From: DATLBY01 sp035526665
GTDB lineage: Bacteria; Acidobacteriota; Terriglobia; Bryobacterales; Bryobacteraceae
Direction of reading: 5' to 3'
DNA length: 15,476 bases
NCBI GenBank assembly: GCA_035526665.1
Contig: DATLBY010000088.1
Coordinates: 1 to 15,476, forward strand
Shown: positions 12,034 through 15,476 of the stretch, in pieces
How the letters are laid out: each line of letters opens with the position of its first letter
Position numbering within the stretch: position 1 is the stretch's first letter
Translations under genes and position numbers: made by a program
Notes under the pieces: model-generated
Seen by the model: only the letters and a program-made list of their open reading frames with translations
What the model was told of the DNA's origin: nothing
The model's database searches: none

Positions 12034-13424
12034 TTGTCTTCCTTTGCTCCATTCTTTTTTGTATACAGATCGTTCAGCAGACGAACAGCCGCATTCACCA
12101 TCTTCTCGCCCGATCCGGGCGCCGCGCGTGACGACACGACTTCGTAGTTGCCCTGCGGAAACGCGCGTTCATCCGGGAAATACGTCACCGGGCCATGCGC
12201 CAATTCCACTACGATGGTTTGCGGAAACGGCGAGGCCTTCCGGATGGCCATGCCCAACTCACTAAATATCTCGCCCGGAAGTCCCACCCAGGCGATTTGA
12301 TCGCCCAGTGCAATCACCTGTACCTCGGCGTCGTAAGGACGGCCATCGCGTGCCGAAGCCCCCAATACTTTGAGGGCGAAAACAGTCTCGAGAAACGTGG
12401 GTTTGCCGGCAGTGTTCAGGCGGGCAACGATCGCCTTGGCCTTGTCCACATCTCCAGGCTGCAGCGGAGCCGGAGCCAGGGGAACTGATTCGCTGCGCGC
12501 CGTCACATCCCCGGCCTGCACTGGTGTCAGGCGTGTATAGGTTTTCAGCACTTCACCCGCCAGCACCGTCCCGATTCGCGCTGCTTCCGCAAAGCCGCTC
12601 TGCTTCGTGCCGTTTTTCACATTAATGTGATTCACGTTCCCGGCGGCCCCGATGGTGAACAGCGTCAGCATGCCGGAGCCTTTGATTTTTTCCAGAGTGG
12701 AGGCGAGCGTGTACGGATAATCGGCCGAAAACTCGAGCCCTCCCGTCGTATCCAAATGGACCGCGTAGTTCACATAAGTGGCCAGCGGCGCCCCGGCCAG
12801 CGACTCGCAGTAGACCACCGAAACGGTCGGGTCCACCGGACCGGCGGGACGCACGATGTTCGGGTTGAGTTTACCGGGATTCCAGCCTACCGTACCATCC
12901 TTCATGAAGAACCGCCGGTTAAAACCGAGGGAATCTTCCTGTCCCGCGCCGCGCGAGATACGCGCGCTTTCCAGGCGGGCAACCGCCTGCTCCACACTGG
13001 ATGCGATCTTCAACGGCAGGCCCTGGATATACTTTTGCGTGATCTCCTGCGTCCCGCCAAACGCGGCATCGCGCGGATCCCCAGTCGGCATTATCGGACC
13101 GGTATGGCTATGCGTACCGCTGATCATTACGCGCGCGCCCGGTATGCCGGTTCTTTCGGTGATCAGCCGCCGGGCCTCTTCGATGACGGCCGGGGCCACG
13201 CTCACCATGTCGCAGGCTACTAGCGCCGCCCGGCTGCCATTGCTCTCTATTACCAGGGCCTTTGCGTAGAGGTCGTCATGCACGCCGGTGGAGACGCGCA
13301 GCGAGTACGATCCGCCCATGGGAGTCCCCACGGGCGGAGTAACCACGACGGCGGCGCGGCCCACGCGAAAATCCGCGGCGCAGGTAAGCCAGGGAACCGC
13401 AAACAACAGAAGTGGCCAGCGCAT
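12030..13424 (-). CDS. Secreted neutral/alkaline ceramidase-like hydrolase
   Basis: I chose ATG 13424 because it gives a signal peptide (MRWPLLLFAVPWLTCAADF) and AAAGGA lies just upstream; the frame is open to 13661, but the extra N-terminus is low-complexity and antisense to the PIG-L gene. The product is 464 residues. The N-terminal block VGRAAVVVTPPVGTPMGG (21-38) and GTHSHTGP (103-110, with zinc-type H105/H107) identify the ceramidase catalytic fold. D51 and D72 are in conserved positions. Classical neutral ceramidases are about 650-700 residues with a C-terminal immunoglobulin-like domain, which is missing here. Short secreted relatives are common in Acidobacteriota and may cleave amides other than ceramide. 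The gene is the first of a minus-strand operon with DUF1080. Confidence 0.85.
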   Translation of the reverse strand: MRWPLLLFAVPWLTCAADFRVGRAAVVVTPPVGTPMGGSYSLRVSTGVHDDLYAKALVIESNGSRAALVACDMVSVAPAVIEEARRLITERTGIPGARVMISGTHSHTGPIMPTGDPRDAAFGGTQEITQKYIQGLPLKIASSVEQAVARLESARISRGAGQEDSLGFNRRFFMKDGTVGWNPGKLNPNIVRPAGPVDPTVSVVYCESLAGAPLATYVNYAVHLDTTGGLEFSADYPYTLASTLEKIKGSGMLTLFTIGAAGNVNHINVKNGTKQSGFAEAARIGTVLAGEVLKTYTRLTPVQAGDVTARSESVPLAPAPLQPGDVDKAKAIVARLNTAGKPTFLETVFALKVLGASARDGRPYDAEVQVIALGDQIAWVGLPGEIFSELGMAIRKASPFPQTIVVELAHGPVTYFPDERAFPQGNYEVVSSRAAPGSGEKMVNAAVRLLNDLYTKKNGAKEDK

Positions 13425-13473
13425 AATCCTTTCGATAATACTACCTGCAGGCAATGTCTGATATATTTCCTGG
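13425..13473. promoter_or_regulatory. Divergent promoter region between the ceramidase-like and PIG-L genes
   Basis: Only 49 bases separate the two starts. On the plus strand TATATT (13462-13467) lies six bases before ATG 13474, with no Shine-Dalgarno sequence, so a leaderless PIG-L transcript is plausible. On the minus strand TATTAT (about 13440-13435) lies roughly ten bases before ATG 13424. Neither has a clear -35 box. The short shared gap suggests joint control of the two arms. Confidence 0.4.
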
Positions 13474-14361
13474 ATGATGGATCGCAGGTCAATGCTGTTA
13501 GCCATGGCCGGATGCCCGGCCGCAAGTGTCTTTGCACAGGATCGCAAGCTTCGCATCATCGCATTCGGCGCGCACCCGGACGATTGCGACATCCGCGTGG
13601 GAGGAACCGCTGCCCTGTGGGCGCAGATGGGCCATGCGGTAAAGTTTGTCGCTTGTACCAACGGGGATGCGGGTCATCCGACAATGGGCGGCGCTCCGCT
13701 GGCGCGGCGCCGGCGCGCAGAGGCCACCGAAGCAGCCCGCCGCCTCGGAATCACCTACGACATTCTGGAGATCCACGATGGCGAGTTGCTGCCTACGCTG
13801 GAAAATCGCAATCTGATAATTCAGAAGATCCGTGAGTGGAACGCGGAGCTTGTCCTTAGCTCCCGGCCCAACGATTACCACCCGGATCACCGGTATACCG
13901 GCGTGCTGGTGCAGGATGCCGCCTACATGGTGGTCGTGCCGGCAGTTCTTCCCACTATCCCGCCGGTAAAACGTAACCCTGTGTTTCTGTATTACGAAGA
14001 TCGTTTTCAGAAGCCCACTCCGTTCCACCCGGACATCGTCGTGGATATCAGTTCCGTATGGGATAAAAAAGTGGACGATATGGACGCCCACGAGTCGCAG
14101 TTCTACGAGTTCCAGACAAATGTAAACGCCAGCGTGGAAGTGCCCACCGACAAGGCTGAGCGGAAGAAGTGGCTTTCCAAGCGGCGCACGCCCACGCCAA
14201 CGCCCGAGGTCCGGACGGCAATGACGAAATGGTATGGGCCGCAAGCTGCTAACAAGAATCCGCTCTATTACGAGGCCTTTGAAATCTGCGAGTATGGCAC
14301 GCAGCCGGATGCCGCCCGCATACGCGAACTCTTCCCGATGCTGCCGAAAGCCGCACGCTGA
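13474..14361 (+). CDS. Secreted PIG-L (LmbE-like) deacetylase
   Basis: The protein has 295 residues. An N-terminal export signal (MMDRRSMLLAMAGCPAASVF) carries a DRRSMLL motif that could be Tat-like. The PIG-L fold follows: AHPDD (33-37) with zinc ligands H34, D36 or D37 and catalytic D, TNGDAGH (62-68), RRRRAEATEAARRLGI (78-93) and the second zinc motif HPDH (136-139). The family removes N-acetyl groups from GlcNAc-type sugars (PIG-L, MshB, BshB). Secreted members here probably act on envelope or environmental amino sugars; the substrate is inferred. The C-terminal third (RTPTPTPEVRTAMTKWYGPQ) is less conserved. The gene starts an operon with the isomerase-like gene 14 bases downstream. ATG 13477 is an equally possible start. 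Confidence 0.9.
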   Translation: MMDRRSMLLAMAGCPAASVFAQDRKLRIIAFGAHPDDCDIRVGGTAALWAQMGHAVKFVACTNGDAGHPTMGGAPLARRRRAEATEAARRLGITYDILEIHDGELLPTLENRNLIIQKIREWNAELVLSSRPNDYHPDHRYTGVLVQDAAYMVVVPAVLPTIPPVKRNPVFLYYEDRFQKPTPFHPDIVVDISSVWDKKVDDMDAHESQFYEFQTNVNASVEVPTDKAERKKWLSKRRTPTPTPEVRTAMTKWYGPQAANKNPLYYEAFEICEYGTQPDAARIRELFPMLPKAAR

Positions 14362-14375
14362 CGGGGAGGAATCCA

Positions 14376-15128
14376 ATGCTCAAACAGTCCGTGGCCCGCT
14401 GGTGCTACAGCAAGACGTCCATGGAGGATCTGGCTCGCGAAGGCGCCCGTATGGGCCTCAAGGGCATCGACCTGATCGGTCCCGAGGATTGGCCGGTGGC
14501 GCAAAAGTACGGGCTGGTTCCCGCCATGGTGCAGCCCGCCGGCGTCACCATACCCGATGGCTGGAACCGCAAGGAGAATCACGACCGGCTGGAAGCAATC
14601 TACCGCGAGGCCATTCCAAAGCTTGCCGCGGCCAAGGCGCCCAACGTCATCGCACTATCCGGCAACCGCAAAGGCATGTCGGATGAGGAAGGCATGATGA
14701 ATACCGTCTCGGGCCTCCGCCGCATCACCCGGCTGGCCGAGGACGAAAACATAACTATCTGCCTGGAGCTGTTGAACAGCAAAGTGAATCACAAAGACTA
14801 TATGTGCGATCGCACCGCCTGGGGAGTCGAGGTCTGCCGGCGCGTCGATTCCCCCCGCATGAAACTGCTGTACGACATCTACCATATGCAGATTATGGAG
14901 GGCGATGTCATTCGCACCATACGCGAAAATATTGGATACATCGCGCACTTCCACACCGGCGGTGTTCCCGGGCGTCACGAACTGGACGACACGCAGGAGC
15001 TCCGCTGGCGCGGGATCGCCACGGCTATTTCCGCCCTGGGATTCACCGGCTACTTCGCCCACGAATTCATTCCGGTCAACGATCCTATCCGGAGCCTGGA
15101 AGAGGCCGTGAAGCTCTGCTCGGTTTAG
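14376..15128 (+). CDS. Hydroxypyruvate-isomerase-like TIM barrel (sugar isomerase/epimerase family)
   Basis: This 250-residue cytoplasmic protein has no signal peptide. A strong Shine-Dalgarno sequence (GGGAGGA) lies about five bases before ATG 14376. The xylose-isomerase-like TIM barrel shows metal ligands in the usual places: E131 (CLELLNS), D167 and H170 (LLYDIYHMQIMEGD), H193 (AHFHTGGVPGRHELD) and E230 (FAHEFIP). The ICLELLNS, LLYDIYHMQ and HTGGVPGRHELDD blocks are those of hydroxypyruvate isomerase (Hyi). Hyi interconverts hydroxypyruvate and tartronate semialdehyde, but many relatives are ketose epimerases. The last residues (EAVKLCSV) match a normal C-terminus. It follows the PIG-L gene by 14 bases, so one transcript is likely. 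The true substrate is unknown. Confidence 0.85.
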   Translation: MLKQSVARWCYSKTSMEDLAREGARMGLKGIDLIGPEDWPVAQKYGLVPAMVQPAGVTIPDGWNRKENHDRLEAIYREAIPKLAAAKAPNVIALSGNRKGMSDEEGMMNTVSGLRRITRLAEDENITICLELLNSKVNHKDYMCDRTAWGVEVCRRVDSPRMKLLYDIYHMQIMEGDVIRTIRENIGYIAHFHTGGVPGRHELDDTQELRWRGIATAISALGFTGYFAHEFIPVNDPIRSLEEAVKLCSV

Positions 15129-15210
15129 CCGACGACGCCTCTGGGCCGGAATCAGCTCCAGGTAGGTTGCTGAACCGCTACGATGGACAGAGAGAGCTTT
15201 AGGAGAATCT

Positions 15211-15476
15211 ATGAGATCCCTCTATTTTCTGCTGTTATTTTCGCTGATCGTTCACGCCCAGGTGGAGCAAGGGTCGATCACAGGCTCGGTTACCGATCCG
15301 TCCGGCGCATCCATCGTGGGGGCGCGCGTTACGGCGAAGCACACGCAGACCCGCGTCGAGACAGGCACCTCCACTAACGGCTCAGGCTTCTACACCATCC
15401 CGTATCTTCCGGCCGGCAAGTACGAGATTATGGTGGAGGCAAATGGCTTTAAACGGGCACGAGTCGAAAACATCAA
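15211..15476 (+). CDS. TonB-dependent receptor, N-terminal part (runs off the window)
   Basis: ATG 15211 follows AGGAGA at 15201-15206. The 88 visible codons hold a signal peptide (MRSLYFLLLFSLIVHA) and a carboxypeptidase-regulatory-like domain (GSITGSVTDPSGASIVGARV, then YTIPYLPAGKYEIMVEANGF). This is the standard start of the large acidobacterial outer-membrane receptors that import oligosaccharides or siderophore-like compounds with TonB. Its position after the deacetylase and isomerase genes suggests that it imports products of the secreted enzymes. It resembles the truncated receptor at 1784 in layout but is not a close copy. The gene continues beyond the window. Confidence 0.88.
   Translation, partial: MRSLYFLLLFSLIVHAQVEQGSITGSVTDPSGASIVGARVTAKHTQTRVETGTSTNGSGFYTIPYLPAGKYEIMVEANGFKRARVENI

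Noticed and set aside
13425..13661. N-terminal extension of the ceramidase-like gene up to 13661
   Set aside because: It overlaps the PIG-L gene antisense, and the internal ATG at 13424 has a signal peptide and an upstream AAAGGA.
1..15476. CRISPR array, integrase or insertion sequence
   Set aside because: No regularly spaced repeats, transposase or recombinase motifs, or terminal inverted repeats were seen.

Overview
The window looks like a chromosomal segment of an Acidobacteriota member, most likely the Bryobacterales/Solibacter group. This is inferred from gene content: Ser/Thr kinases with a C-terminal beta-propeller, TonB-dependent receptors with an N-terminal carboxypeptidase-regulatory-like domain, a paired DUF1549/DUF1553 and DUF1501 operon, a DUF1080 protein, and a small 'STGPRT' protein of the type common in that group. 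No rRNA, tRNA, CRISPR array or intact transposase is visible.

Region 1 (1-4000) is a decayed accessory island. It holds remnants of four type II toxin-antitoxin modules: mazE with a deleted mazF remnant, a small antitoxin with a frameshifted MazF/PemK-like toxin, hicB with a frameshifted hicA (minus strand), and a second hicB/hicA pair in which both genes are broken (minus strand). Every toxin is damaged, while three antitoxins look intact. Between the two hic loci, a TonB-dependent receptor stops after its plug start and is joined at about 2275 to the 3' end of what looks like a type I restriction specificity subunit (hsdS). That fragment leads by 4-base overlaps into a 29-codon ORF and an intact HNH endonuclease.

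Region 2 (4165-7570) holds an 849-residue membrane-anchored Ser/Thr kinase with a compact N-lobe and an extracytoplasmic propeller, followed by a 225-residue protein of unknown function.

Region 3 (7636-15476) appears to be a cell-envelope or glycan catabolism neighbourhood. A DUF1549/DUF1553 protein (CxxCH motif) overlaps a Tat-exported DUF1501 protein on the plus strand. They converge on a minus-strand pair, a neutral-ceramidase-like hydrolase and a DUF1080 (3-keto-disaccharide-hydrolase-like) protein, which overlap by 4 bases. Divergent from that pair are a secreted PIG-L deacetylase, a hydroxypyruvate-isomerase-like TIM barrel protein and the start of a second TonB-dependent receptor. Together they suggest export of hydrolases and deacetylases, uptake through the receptor, and cytoplasmic isomerisation; the substrate cannot be read from the sequence.

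Several starts (4185, 7636, 13474) lack a Shine-Dalgarno sequence and have a -10-like hexamer 5-14 bases upstream, so leaderless or very short-leader transcripts are plausible.
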